Below, one piece after another: positions 43,124-50,925 of a DNA stretch of 64,000 nucleotides. The notes beneath the pieces are model-generated. The model saw only the letters and a list, made by a program, of their open reading frames with translations. It made no database searches and was not told the origin of the DNA. The stretch's first letter is position 1. Each line of letters starts with the position of its first letter. Made by a program: the position numbers and the translations under genes. Source of the DNA: a virus; the IMG/VR virus record IMGVR_UViG_3300008110_000207, positions 1 through 64,000 of that record; one strand, written 5' to 3'.

Positions 43124-43803
43124 TGTTTAATCATGTTGATTTGAATCTCCCTCAACTTGAGAGAGAAACTATAGATGGTGTTCGTTATTATAAAGTTCCT
43201 GACGAAGATCAACTCTTAAAACTCGTATCGATTACGTCTGTAACCAGTCACAAAAATCGTCAATTCTTTGCAAACTGGCGTAAAAAAGTTGGAGAGGAAG
43301 AAGCAGATAAAATTACACGACAGGCAACTAGTCGTGGAACTGATATGCACACTCTTGCAGAACATCATCTTAGAAATGAAGATCTTCCAGAAGTTCAACC
43401 TCTTTCAGATTTCTTATTCAAGATTTCTAAGTCAACTTTTAGTCGTATAAATAATATTCATGCTCTTGAAGGTTCTCTTTATAGCAAGCAGTTAGGTATT
43501 GCTGGAACCGTAGATTGTATTGCCGAGTTTGATGGCGAACTATCAATAATCGACTTTAAAACTTCTAAAAAACCTAAACCACGAGAGTGGATTGAACATT
43601 ATTTTGTTCAGTGTATGGCATATGGTTGTATGCTATACGAACTGACTGGTATTCCAGTCAAAAAACTTGTAATCATCATGGCTTGTGAAAATGGAGAATG
43701 CGTCGTTTATGAAGAAAGAGACAAATCAAAGTACATCAAACTCCTCACCCAATACATTAGAGAGTTTGTTAGAGATAGACTGGAACTATATGGAACCAAA
43801 TAA
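43123..43803 (+). CDS. PD-(D/E)XK exonuclease, RecB/MGME1-like
   Basis: ATG 43123 shares its A with the phoH TGA. The protein (226 aa) has the nuclease core GIAGTVDCIAEFDGELSIID followed by FKTSKK (D...D-F-K motif near residues 128-146). It also has a downstream glutamine motif, HYFVQCMAYGCMLYELTG. The N-terminal RGTDMHTLAEHHL supplies the RecB-family G-x-x-x-H motif. It probably acts on DNA ends in recombination or host DNA degradation. It overlaps the next gene by 14 bp. Confidence 0.85.
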   Translation: MFNHVDLNLPQLERETIDGVRYYKVPDEDQLLKLVSITSVTSHKNRQFFANWRKKVGEEEADKITRQATSRGTDMHTLAEHHLRNEDLPEVQPLSDFLFKISKSTFSRINNIHALEGSLYSKQLGIAGTVDCIAEFDGELSIIDFKTSKKPKPREWIEHYFVQCMAYGCMLYELTGIPVKKLVIIMACENGECVVYEERDKSKYIKLLTQYIREFVRDRLELYGTK

Positions 43804-44050
43804 AGAACTAGAACAGGCAATCGAGAATAAGTTTTTAACACCTTCCAAGTTTGCTCTTGAGATTGAACATATTGTGGCAGCAGAAAATATGAATTATATT
43901 GATGCTATTTGTCATTACTGTGAAATCAATAGTCTTGAGGTAGAATCAGTTACTAAACTCATTTCAAAACCTTTAAAAGAAAGACTTAAGTGGGATGCAA
44001 CTCGTCTCAATTTCATGAAGAAAACTTCCCGAGCAAGATTGCCTCTATAA
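43790..44050 (+). CDS. gp33: Late-transcription co-activator gp33-like
   Basis: ATG 43790 gives an 86-residue protein; a longer frame from 43685 lies inside the upstream gene. The pattern SKFALEIEHIVAAENMNYID AICHYCEINSLEVESVTKLI aligns by eye with T4 gp33 (FIIEKMVEEFGMSYLEATTAF), and gp33 also sits in this neighbourhood in cyanophages. T4 gp33 links the sliding clamp and gp55 to RNA polymerase for late transcription, fitting the many late promoters in this window. Confidence 0.82.
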   Translation: MEPNKELEQAIENKFLTPSKFALEIEHIVAAENMNYIDAICHYCEINSLEVESVTKLISKPLKERLKWDATRLNFMKKTSRARLPL

Positions 44051-44056
44051 TGGGAG

Positions 44057-44063
44057 ATAAATA
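44057..44063 (+). promoter_or_regulatory. T4-like late promoter ATAAATA
   Basis: ATAAATA 6 bp after the gp33 stop. A transcript from here would reach the hairpin terminator at 44099-44121 after about 50 nt. Confidence 0.5.
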
Positions 44064-44073
44064 ATAGTGCCTG

Positions 44074-44149
44074 ACTTAGGTGACACTTTTCAGGTGAGAA
44101 GGGGGCACTTGCTGCCCTTTTCTTGTATAAATACTTATGTCACCTAAGT
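44074..44149 (+). promoter_or_regulatory. 12-bp perfect inverted repeat enclosing a terminator and a TATAAATA late promoter
   Basis: ACTTAGGTGACA (44074-44085) and TGTCACCTAAGT (44138-44149) are perfect inverted repeats. Between them lie a rho-independent terminator (44099-44121) and a full-consensus late promoter TATAAATA (44126-44133). The right arm lies 11 bp before the GIY-YIG start at 44161. Read-through RNA could fold the two arms together, whereas RNA started at the late promoter would lack the left arm. Confidence 0.75.
44099..44121 (+). terminator. Rho-independent terminator
   Basis: GGGCA (44103-44107) pairs with TGCCC (44113-44117), flanked by AAGG/TTTT that extend the stem with wobble pairs, then TTTTC. 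It lies within the inverted repeat before the GIY-YIG gene. Confidence 0.75.
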
Positions 44150-44160
44150 TAAGAGCAGAA

Positions 44161-44637
44161 ATGTATTACGTTTATCTCTATTTGAGAGAAGACAGGACTC
44201 CTTACTATGTTGGTAAAGGTATTGGTAGAAGGTGCTATAAACCTCATATTAGAGGCGGGGCAAATATCTGTCCCCCAAAAGATAGAATAGTAATCGTTAA
44301 AGAATTTGAAAATGAAGAAGAAAGTTACGAATATGAAAAGTGGCTTATTTCTCTTTATGGTAGAAAAAGTGACGGAGGCATTCTAATTAATTTAAGGGAT
44401 GGTGGTGTAGATGGAAACATAATATCCAGAGACCTTGCTGAAAGAGAAAAACATATTCAAGAGTGGAATAGAAAATATCATAGACAGTATTATAAAGATA
44501 ATCCAGATAAACAAAAACAATATAGAGAAAAAAGAAAAGAACAAAGAAAAGAAACTTATAAAAAATGGTATGAACAAAATAGAGATGATGTGCTAAAATA
44601 TAAGAGGGAAAAATACCACAGAGAAAAGAAAAAATAG
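44161..44637 (+). CDS. GIY-YIG homing endonuclease, free-standing
   Basis: ATG 44161 is preferred over 44137, which lies only 3 bp after the late promoter box and inside the inverted repeat. The protein (158 aa) opens with MYYVYLYLREDRTPYYVGKG (GIY-YIG strands), then Arg in GIGRRCYKP, catalytic-type Glu in EYEKWLISLYGRK, and the usual GGILINLRDGG. The C-terminal half is a Lys/Glu-rich helical region (REKRKEQRKETYKKWYEQN) for DNA binding. It is inserted between gp33 and gp59, which normally lie close together. Confidence 0.9.
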   Translation: MYYVYLYLREDRTPYYVGKGIGRRCYKPHIRGGANICPPKDRIVIVKEFENEEESYEYEKWLISLYGRKSDGGILINLRDGGVDGNIISRDLAEREKHIQEWNRKYHRQYYKDNPDKQKQYREKRKEQRKETYKKWYEQNRDDVLKYKREKYHREKKK

Positions 44638-44639
44638 TT

Positions 44640-45230
44640 ATGGCACCGTTTGAAGTCTATTGTGAGTATCTCGCATTAAAGTCGCATTTCACAAATCCAA
44701 AATATGATTACTTCAAATATAACAAAAAAGTAAGAGCAACTATTACATCTTTTAATCGTCGTCGTGATAAATATTTTTTCGAAAAAACGTCGAGAAAATA
44801 TTCTGATAAAGAAGTTGTTGATTTTTTAGTTGCAAATTTTGTAGAATCTACTAGTGTAAATCAAATATGGATTGGAGAAATTATCAATTCTGGAGAAAGG
44901 ACTTACGCAGATTGGATGCGAAGACAACAGAGTTTGACATACTTGTTCAAAGAACAAAGCAACGAATTCTTCTCGGAGACAAAATTAGACGATGCCTTGA
45001 ACTGTTCCAAAGGTCATCCACCCGTTCTTAAGAAGTTCCTGAGCGGGAAGATTAGCCTAGAAACCCTAGTGATCTATGATAAAATATTCCTGTTCGGGAA
45101 TAAGTTTGATAAGAAACTGCTGGACCCGGTGTGGGAAATCGTCAGTCTAAAAATCAAGAAATATAATCCGTTTCTAAATATTGATGTGTTCCAATTTAAA
45201 AAGATTTTACGGGAAATCATAGATGAGTAG
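44640..45230 (+). CDS. gp59: Helicase loader gp59
   Basis: This 196-residue protein loads the replicative helicase onto gp32-coated forks. FNRRRDKYFFEKTSRKYSDK matches the T4 gp59 block QKRRDKYFFQKLSEKY, with YDYFKYNKKVRAT before it and NQIWIGEIINSGERTYADW after it (T4: QDAWIGDI). It is slightly shorter than T4 gp59 (217 aa). It starts 2 bp after the homing endonuclease stop and overlaps the next gene by 8 bp. It is followed, as expected, by gp32. Confidence 0.92.
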   Translation: MAPFEVYCEYLALKSHFTNPKYDYFKYNKKVRATITSFNRRRDKYFFEKTSRKYSDKEVVDFLVANFVESTSVNQIWIGEIINSGERTYADWMRRQQSLTYLFKEQSNEFFSETKLDDALNCSKGHPPVLKKFLSGKISLETLVIYDKIFLFGNKFDKKLLDPVWEIVSLKIKKYNPFLNIDVFQFKKILREIIDE

Positions 45231-45555
45231 CTTTTTTGACTCCGATATTATTCAAGATGAACTGAAAGAAATCAATAAGTTACAGGAAGAAATTTACGGA
45301 AGTATTCTTACTTTTGGTGGAATGCCCCGTGAGACCAAACTGGAACACATTGAGAAACTTGAGCTCTTGCTAGAAAAGCAGAGAGTGATGTATACTAGGT
45401 TGTCCCTTTCAGACGATCCAGAAGCGGTTGAAATGAAAGAGCAACTACGCAAGTCGGTGGCGCTGATGGGATTCCCACCAGAGACCGATATGCAATTTTT
45501 ATTCAATAGTATGAACAAGACAATTGAATCTCTCAAGAAATACATTGACCGTTGA
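45223..45555 (+). CDS. DUF1825-like protein (110 aa)
   Basis: MSSFFDSDIIQDELKEINKL QEEIYG, then HIEKLELLLEKQRVMYTRLS LSDDPEA resembles the small helical DUF1825 family of cyanobacteria and cyanophages (family recalled from memory). All-helical with leucine heptads. It sits between gp59 and gp32, as in related cyanophages, so a replication-linked role is possible, but none is established here. Confidence 0.72.
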   Translation: MSSFFDSDIIQDELKEINKLQEEIYGSILTFGGMPRETKLEHIEKLELLLEKQRVMYTRLSLSDDPEAVEMKEQLRKSVALMGFPPETDMQFLFNSMNKTIESLKKYIDR

Positions 45556-45573
45556 GAGAAACCCTGTTATACT
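45545..45573 (+). promoter_or_regulatory. Near-consensus sigma-70 promoter of gp32
   Basis: TTGACC (45545-45550) and TATACT (45568-45573) are 17 bp apart. The box starts within the last codons of the upstream gene. GAGGT at 45605-45609 precedes ATG 45617. High expression of gp32 would fit. Confidence 0.78.
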
Positions 45574-45616
45574 ATCCGAGTAATCCCCCGAATCCAATTA
45601 ATCCGAGGTAATCCAA

Positions 45617-46543
45617 ATGTCTTTTGCTGACCTTAAGAAGCAATCTAAACTTGGCAATCTTACTGCCAAACTGGTTAAAGAAGTTGAAAAAATGAATACT
45701 AGCAGCGGTTCTAGTGATGACCGTCTGTGGAAACTGGATGTAGATAAGAGTGGCAATGGTTATGCCGTAATCCGTTTCCTGCCTGCCCCCAACGGTGAAG
45801 ACCTGCCGTTCGTGAAACTCTACAGTCATGCATTCCAGGGTCCTGGCGGTTGGTACATTGAGAACAGTCTCACCACTCTGGGTCAGAAAGATCCTGTGTC
45901 GGAACTGAACTCTGAACTGTGGAACAATGGTACTGATGCTGGCAAAGAACTGGCACGTAAGCAGAAGCGCAAACTGACATATGCGTCCAACATCTATGTG
46001 GTGAAAGACCCTGCCAACCCTGAAAATGAGGGTAAAGTCTTCTTGTTTAAGTATGGTAAAAAAATCTTTGACAAACTGACTGCCGCAATGCAACCTGAGT
46101 TTGAAGATGAGGAAGCAATTGATCCGTTTGACTTCTGGCAGGGTGCCAACTTCAAACTGAAGGCAAAGAACGTTGCTGGTTATCGCAACTATGACTCCAG
46201 TGAGTTTGCTGCCTCTGCACCTCTTCTGGACGATGATGATGTGATGGAAGCAGTGTGGAAGAAGCAGTATTCACTTGCCGAACTCGTTGCTGCAGACCAG
46301 TTCAAGTCCTATGATGAACTGAAGAAGCGTCTTGAATATGTGCTGGGTAACAAAGGCACTCCTCGTTATCAAGATCCTGATGTTGCTGATGAAGAAGAGT
46401 ATTCTCGTGGTCCTGTGAAGGATCTTGATGAAGACCTCCGCACCGAACTCAACAGTCTTCAACCAACCCGCCGTGCTGCGGCACCTGTGGAGGATGATGA
46501 TGACGATGCTCTGTCTTACTTTGCTCGTCTTGCCGAAGAGTGA
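45617..46543 (+). CDS. gp32: Single-stranded DNA-binding protein gp32
   Basis: The 308-residue protein coats single-stranded DNA in replication, repair and recombination. The N-terminal basic B-domain has FADLKKQSKLGNLTAKLVKE. The OB-fold core includes LWKLDVDKSGNGYAVIRFLP, KQKRKLTYASNIYVVKDP, NEGKVFLFKYGKKIFDKL and FDFWQGANFKLKAKN. The T4 zinc-finger cysteines are absent, as in other cyanophages. The acidic C-terminal tail (EDDDDDALSYFARLAEE) matches the partner-binding A-domain. The gene is clearly more GC-rich and codon-biased than its neighbours, in keeping with high expression. Confidence 0.96.
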   Translation: MSFADLKKQSKLGNLTAKLVKEVEKMNTSSGSSDDRLWKLDVDKSGNGYAVIRFLPAPNGEDLPFVKLYSHAFQGPGGWYIENSLTTLGQKDPVSELNSELWNNGTDAGKELARKQKRKLTYASNIYVVKDPANPENEGKVFLFKYGKKIFDKLTAAMQPEFEDEEAIDPFDFWQGANFKLKAKNVAGYRNYDSSEFAASAPLLDDDDVMEAVWKKQYSLAELVAADQFKSYDELKKRLEYVLGNKGTPRYQDPDVADEEEYSRGPVKDLDEDLRTELNSLQPTRRAAAPVEDDDDDALSYFARLAEE

Positions 46544-47157
46544 AGTCTGATTACTACATTGATCGTGTAAGTAAGTCCGAAGCCGCAGAATTACTTCTGC
46601 GGTTTCATTATCTTAAGGACTTTTCTAAAGGATTTCGATCAGGGTATAATTATGGTCTGTATAAGGGCAATGACTTTTGCCCTTTGAATATCGGTGGTAT
46701 TCTGGGAGTCTGTGTCTTTACTGGACTTCCTGTGCCTGAAATCGCACAAGGAGCATTTGGATTAGAACGAAATGAGCAAGAAGGACTCTTTGAACTTTCA
46801 CGACTTTGCATACACCCTGAAATCCAAGGAACCGAACATAATATCACTTCTTGGTTTGTTTCAAGATCGATTAGACAGTTACGGAAGGATACTAAAGTTA
46901 AAGCAATCATCTCTTACGCTGATAGTGATTTCCATTCTGGTACAATCTATCGGGCTTGTAATTTTAAATATTGCGGACTTTCGGACCCAAAGAAAGATTT
47001 CTACTATGCAGACGGAACTAAACACTCTAGAGGCAAAGTTAAAGGTGCTGCAGGAGAATGGAAAGAACGCTCCCGCAAACACCGATATGTGATGATATTT
47101 GATAAGAAACTAGAACTCTTATGGCATCGTGATTCTAGTGTTTTCAGTACGAACTAA
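46540..47157 (+). CDS. Mom-like / GNAT-fold DNA-modification-type protein (205 aa)
   Basis: GTG 46540 overlaps the gp32 TGA. The sequence LFELSRLCIHPEIQGTEHNI TSWFVSRSIRQL and KAIISYADSDFHSGTIYRAC NFKYCG matches the acyltransferase-like core of phage Mu Mom and related GNAT proteins (SRLxIHP, ISYAD, HxGxxYxAxxF). The C-terminus is basic with many R/K/H. Mom proteins alter adenine to protect phage DNA from restriction; this role is inferred from family likeness. The 3' end overlaps the convergent gp53 gene by 39 bp. Confidence 0.72.
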   Translation: MKSDYYIDRVSKSEAAELLLRFHYLKDFSKGFRSGYNYGLYKGNDFCPLNIGGILGVCVFTGLPVPEIAQGAFGLERNEQEGLFELSRLCIHPEIQGTEHNITSWFVSRSIRQLRKDTKVKAIISYADSDFHSGTIYRACNFKYCGLSDPKKDFYYADGTKHSRGKVKGAAGEWKERSRKHRYVMIFDKKLELLWHRDSSVFSTN

Positions 47158-47808
47158 AGATTCGTCAATATATTGAGAAGAACGATCATAAATCATAATT
47201 TGCCGCATATCATTCAAGAATTGTTGAAGATATGAAGTTTTTAACAAGTAAATTGAAGATTTCTCAGTATTCTTTTTAGTTTCATATTCAAAATTATTAA
47301 CACCTACGACAGGGTTTGATATTTTTACAACATTTTGACCTAAAACTGTAGCATCATTTGTATAATATTGATTTTGATCGTAATAGTGAATTTTAAAATC
47401 TGCTGGGACAATTTTTCCAGCAGGTAAAATTAATTTTCCTGTAGAGTCTTTTACTTCAATAGTCTCATAATGGTGAATATCATTAATTGCACCACCATAC
47501 AAATTTTCCGCATATTTGTATAGATTATAGTTCGATAGTGGCCATTCATTTCTAACATTTACTATACCAGCAGTCATTAAAACTACCCAATCGAGTTCTG
47601 CATCACCATAAAACTCTTCTGCAACCGTATCTGGTCTTGCACCATCAACAATTTCATACTTATTGAAAATAGTAAATACGTTTTTTAAATCATCACGTAG
47701 TTTATTTCTTCTGAATAAGTTTTTAACTCTTAAGTAACTCTGTGACGAGATACTGTCAGAAAGAAATGATTGATAATCTAAGTCTGGTAATTCTCTGAAG
47801 TATCCCAT
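47119..47808 (-). CDS. gp53: Baseplate wedge protein gp53
   Basis: The 229-residue product has the gp53 signature LFRRNKLRDDLKNVFTIFNK, then ARPDTVAEEFYGDAELDWVV and a conserved WPLS motif. In T4 it joins baseplate wedges to form the ring. It is the last gene of the minus-strand block and begins 1 bp after the gp48 stop. Its 3' end overlaps the convergent Mom-like gene, and no terminator separates them. Confidence 0.9.
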   Translation of the reverse strand: MGYFRELPDLDYQSFLSDSISSQSYLRVKNLFRRNKLRDDLKNVFTIFNKYEIVDGARPDTVAEEFYGDAELDWVVLMTAGIVNVRNEWPLSNYNLYKYAENLYGGAINDIHHYETIEVKDSTGKLILPAGKIVPADFKIHYYDQNQYYTNDATVLGQNVVKISNPVVGVNNFEYETKKNTEKSSIYLLKTSYLQQFLNDMRQIMIYDRSSQYIDESLVRTENTRITMP

Positions 47809-47809
47809 T

Positions 47810-48712
47810 TTAGAATCCTACACTGTTTGCTGGAGTAATGTTACTTGCATAATCTCCTTCATAAATTGGTTCGAGTTCTTTAAATCCAAGATCCATTGTA
47901 TATGAAATTGGAGATCCATCACTATAGGTGGAATAAACACCTTCACCAGTGTAATTCACCAACATATCAGTTAAAAAACATTGTTTGAATAAGTTTAAAT
48001 ATGGATGAATCTCTGGACCCTTTCTATAACTTAATTGGAAAAGATTTGGTGTTTTCAAAAATACATCACTTTGAGCCTTTGGTGCCATATTTAATTTAAA
48101 TGTTTTTATTATTGCTCTAATTTGCTTTGCTTCATCTGGATTTCTAGGAGTCATTTTAAAAGAAAATTTAAAAGATCTCAGAGTCACTCCATTAAAAAGA
48201 AGTTCCATATTAGGATTTAGAATTTGACCAGATTCTCTTGCTAGAATTTGACTTAGTGTTAAGTTGCCTCCAAATGGAATATTAGCTGCTTGTGCTGCAA
48301 TTGATTTTGTAAATATTTTTTGAGCGTCTGGATTTAACACAGTTACATCTGCTAAACCCTTTAAAGTATTTGCCAATGCATCTGTCACTGATCCAAGTGT
48401 TCCATTACGTCCACCACCAGTTATGCTATCATTTACAACATTGTAAACTTGTGCAGTTAAACCATCTAAACTAGAATCAGCATAAGAGACACTATTACCA
48501 TCTTGAATATTAGATGGCATTGGTAATATTATGCTACTACTTAATGTTTTTGCTTTTTTTGGTTGAGTTACTGTTGTATCAAATGCAACACTATTTCTTA
48601 TTAAATTTCCAGGACCAGTTGATCTAACTGCATCATATGAAAGTAGATCAACTCGCAAATAGTCAGTAGTATCTAATAGTGCTTCGTATGGATATCTTAG
48701 TATACTTGCCAT
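47810..48712 (-). CDS. gp48: Baseplate tail-tube cap gp48
   Basis: The 300-residue protein has ILNPNMELLFNGVTLRSFKF SFKMTPRNPDEAKQIRAIIK and FLKTPNLFQLSYRKGPEIHP with TMDLGFKELEPIYEGDY, the tail-tube-like beta fold of gp48/gp54 proteins. The N-terminus MASILRYPYEALLDTTDYLR and gene order next to gp53 support gp48. It caps the baseplate before tube polymerisation. Confidence 0.86.
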   Translation of the reverse strand: MASILRYPYEALLDTTDYLRVDLLSYDAVRSTGPGNLIRNSVAFDTTVTQPKKAKTLSSSIILPMPSNIQDGNSVSYADSSLDGLTAQVYNVVNDSITGGGRNGTLGSVTDALANTLKGLADVTVLNPDAQKIFTKSIAAQAANIPFGGNLTLSQILARESGQILNPNMELLFNGVTLRSFKFSFKMTPRNPDEAKQIRAIIKTFKLNMAPKAQSDVFLKTPNLFQLSYRKGPEIHPYLNLFKQCFLTDMLVNYTGEGVYSTYSDGSPISYTMDLGFKELEPIYEGDYASNITPANSVGF

Positions 48713-48727
48713 TTGGCTATTTTTTAA

Positions 48728-49138
48728 TTATTTAGAAGGATTTTCTAAAAGATCTGCATATGATATCCGTTTCATGTCTGAAAGTTCTTCTTCTTGAACT
48801 GGATGAAGATCACCAATAATTTCACTCCAAGTATACTGTCGAGATTCTCCCCAATGAAAGTTGATTCCCATAAATCCCCAGTAAAATACTCCAGTTACGG
48901 CAACTAAAGGATAAGGATCATAACTCATTCCAGGAGTTTTGGCATTGTAAACAAAGGTATAAATCTCCCCGACCCGAGCACTGGTTTTACTAACTGCAGG
49001 AAGAGTTTGTTTTATCTTCTGCATCATGTCTGCAGGTTTTTCAAGACCATTGATTTCGTCTACAATCTCTCGCAGACGATTACTGTCATCATCAGTGGGG
49101 TTTTGTTCTCTTCTTTCTCTCAGAGTTTTTCTAGGCAT
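48728..49138 (-). CDS. Cyanophage hypothetical protein of the gp4-gp48 block (136 aa)
   Basis: The first base of ATG is shared with the gp4 stop. A basic N-terminus (MPRKTLRERREQNPTDDD) leads into a helical part (IVDEINGLEKPADMMQKIKQ) and a beta-rich core, GEIYTFVYNAKTPGMSYDPY PLVAVTGVFYWGFMGINFHW. It ends acidic. I do not recognise a named T4 counterpart. Position suggests head or tail assembly. Confidence 0.72.
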   Translation of the reverse strand: MPRKTLRERREQNPTDDDSNRLREIVDEINGLEKPADMMQKIKQTLPAVSKTSARVGEIYTFVYNAKTPGMSYDPYPLVAVTGVFYWGFMGINFHWGESRQYTWSEIIGDLHPVQEEELSDMKRISYADLLENPSK

Positions 49139-49584
49139 TACTGAATACCGAGTTCGTTTTCTGTTAAGACCTTAAACTCATAACCATGATCTGCACACCA
49201 TTCTCGTGCTGCTTCCCACTTTGCCTGATTTTTGGCATATTCAACAACTTCATAGATATAACCTTTTGTTTTTCTTTTTTGAACTTTTGGTTCAATGGTT
49301 TGTTTCAGTGGTTTGATCTCAATAATGTATTTCTTAATCTTACCATTCGGTTCTCTAACTTTGATATAAAAATCAGGGAAATATTTGTGATAATGATTAT
49401 CCACAGGAGATCTGTATGGCAAACACATCTCTTCACTTCCCCATTCCAAAATGTTTTGGTTGGTATCACAATATCTACAAAATTTTCTCTCCCAAGAAGA
49501 TCGACATATGATATTATTGGGATCTCCCTTATATTTCTCTGGTGATGATGGTTTATATTTACTTTTATTATAATGATGTGCCAT
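49138..49584 (-). CDS. gp4: Head-completion nuclease-like protein gp4
   Basis: The 148-residue protein closely follows T4 gp4: KYKPSSPEKYKGDPNNIICR SSWERKFCRYCD, ILEWGSEEMCLPYRSPVDNHYHKYFPDFYIKV and KYIIEIKPLKQT. The E...PDF...EIK pattern is the TnsA/PD-(D/E)XK nuclease core; gp4 trims or protects packaged DNA ends during head completion. It overlaps the upstream homing-type gene by 17 bp. Confidence 0.93.
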   Translation of the reverse strand: MAHHYNKSKYKPSSPEKYKGDPNNIICRSSWERKFCRYCDTNQNILEWGSEEMCLPYRSPVDNHYHKYFPDFYIKVREPNGKIKKYIIEIKPLKQTIEPKVQKRKTKGYIYEVVEYAKNQAKWEAAREWCADHGYEFKVLTENELGIQ

Positions 49585-50014
49585 TTTTCCATCCTTTTAC
49601 AGATTTTCTTTTGCCACTCATTAATTCTGATACATGACTTACAGATAATCCTTGTTCTTTACAAAAGTGTCTAAGAGACTTGAAGTGAACAATTTCACCT
49701 GTTGGAGATACTACAGTTCCACCCTTGTGTAAAGATGGTTTTGTAGTTCCAATAGCAGATTTACTCATTTTTTCACGGGTTTTTGTTGAGTGTTTTTTTC
49801 CTGTCATACCATGGTTTTTAAGCCTAAGTTTTCTATCTTCTTCTGAAAGATTGTTCCAGTAAAATGCAGTTACTTTACTGTATAATTTGCGGGTTGAATC
49901 GTCATAACAATTCCACTCATCGTCATGGGAAGTGTCAATCCAAATATTACCAATAGATGGAATATTTAAAATTTTGGAAATAGTATCAGTGTTGTAATAT
50001 CCTTTGTATGACAT
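49568..50014 (-). CDS. Degenerate homing endonuclease: NUMOD3 plus IENR1-type DNA-binding modules without a nuclease domain
   Basis: This 148-residue protein has a NUMOD3-like module (NHGMTGKKHSTKTREKMSKS) followed by an IENR1/NUMOD1 helix-turn-helix (VSPTGEIVHFKSLRHFCKEQ, ending KRKSVKGWKNGT). The first ~70 residues (MSYKGYYNTDTISKILNIPS and WNNLSEEDRKLRLK) contain no GIY-YIG or HNH motif, so it is probably catalytically dead or a remnant. It heads the minus-strand block and overlaps gp4. A CTAAATA late element on the minus strand lies 34 bp upstream. Confidence 0.75.
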   Translation of the reverse strand: MSYKGYYNTDTISKILNIPSIGNIWIDTSHDDEWNCYDDSTRKLYSKVTAFYWNNLSEEDRKLRLKNHGMTGKKHSTKTREKMSKSAIGTTKPSLHKGGTVVSPTGEIVHFKSLRHFCKEQGLSVSHVSELMSGKRKSVKGWKNGTSL

Positions 50015-50054
50015 CTAAATACTTAATAATGTAAGACTCGTATAAGGTATTTAG
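50015..50054. promoter_or_regulatory. Face-to-face late promoters between divergent units
   Basis: CTAAATA on the plus strand (50015-50021) points right toward gp54 (GTG 50056). Its mirror TATTTAG (50048-50054), CTAAATA on the minus strand, points left toward the minus block (ATG 50014). With flanking bases they form an inverted repeat of about 9 bp. Each promoter lies beside the other gene's start, so the two transcripts would overlap at their 5' ends. Confidence 0.65.
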
Positions 50055-50055
50055 A

Positions 50056-50925
50056 GTGGGCGATTCTCTTGTTCAAAAACTTAAAATGAGTCAGGTTAAG
50101 GGTGTAATAGGGACTCTGGCTCAAAATAATTACTATCTTGTAAATATACCTTTGAGTACTGCATTACAAAAACATTTTTCTACTAGCTATAATGATGACC
50201 CACAACTAAAAGAAATTAACAGATTTATGAGTCGATTGGGATATCTTTGTTCTGAGGCAACGTTGCCAACATCTTCTTATGCAACTGCCGAAGTCAAAGA
50301 TAATTATATGGGAGTTACTCAGGAGTTTGCTCATACTCGTCTTTATACTGATATTGATCTAACTTTTTACGTTGATGATGAATATAGTACTCTAAGATTT
50401 TTTGAAGGTTGGATGGATTATATTGCCGGTGGAAATCAAATCAACGTAGAACCAGCAGCAGCATCATACACAAGTTCTTCACCAAACATACCAAGCGGAT
50501 TGAGCCCTCATATTTACAGAAGATTCAATTTCCCAGATGATTATAAAGTTCAAGAAATGGTAATTTACAAATTTGAGAGAGATTTTAATAAAGTTTTAGA
50601 ATATAAGTTTGTTAATGCTTTCCCAAAAGCAGTTACTCCTCTTCCAGTAGCATACGGTCCTGCCGACATATTAAAGGTTACAGTTACATTTAATTTTGAT
50701 AGGTATGTTGTAAGAAGAGTTGATTTAGGTACGAGATCTTCTTCTGCTCCACAAGTACCAACACCAAAACAAACACAACCTGGACAACCTCCTACAAAAA
50801 ATACATCTTGGAGATATACACAAGAGCAATTACAACAATTTAGAGATCAAGCTTTCAGAGACACTACAAATAGAATTAATCAAGGATCTCAAAGCACCAC
50901 TCCTAGAGGACCCAGAGAACGATAA
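50056..50925 (+). CDS. gp54: Baseplate tail-tube initiator gp54-like
   Basis: GTG 50056 follows AAGG at 50044-50047. The protein (289 aa) has the tail-tube fold seen in gp54/gp19 proteins: TRLYTDIDLTFYVDDEYSTL RFFEGWMDYI and YKVQEMVIYKFERDFNKVLE with YGPADILKVTVTFNFDRYVV. A Pro/Gln/Thr-rich tail follows (TPKQTQPGQPPTKNTSW). gp54 starts tube assembly on the baseplate. The adjacent hub genes support this; gp19-like paralogy makes the exact assignment slightly uncertain. Confidence 0.82.
   Translation: MGDSLVQKLKMSQVKGVIGTLAQNNYYLVNIPLSTALQKHFSTSYNDDPQLKEINRFMSRLGYLCSEATLPTSSYATAEVKDNYMGVTQEFAHTRLYTDIDLTFYVDDEYSTLRFFEGWMDYIAGGNQINVEPAAASYTSSSPNIPSGLSPHIYRRFNFPDDYKVQEMVIYKFERDFNKVLEYKFVNAFPKAVTPLPVAYGPADILKVTVTFNFDRYVVRRVDLGTRSSSAPQVPTPKQTQPGQPPTKNTSWRYTQEQLQQFRDQAFRDTTNRINQGSQSTTPRGPRER

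Noticed and set aside
43685-43789. N-terminal extension of gp33
   Set aside because: The extra 35 codons lie within the exonuclease gene and read as low-complexity S/N/T; the gp33-like part starts at 43790.
44137-44160. Upstream ATG as start of the GIY-YIG gene
   Set aside because: It lies 3 bp after the late promoter box and within the inverted-repeat arm; MYYVYLYLRE at 44161 is the usual family N-terminus.
45572-46093. 173-codon minus-strand frame opposite gp32
   Set aside because: gp32 is unambiguous on the plus strand; the opposite frame arises from its GC-rich codon bias.
48962-49600. Plus-strand frames opposite the gp4 block
   Set aside because: The hydrophobic F/I/L-rich translations are reverse shadows of well-supported minus-strand gp4 and its neighbour.
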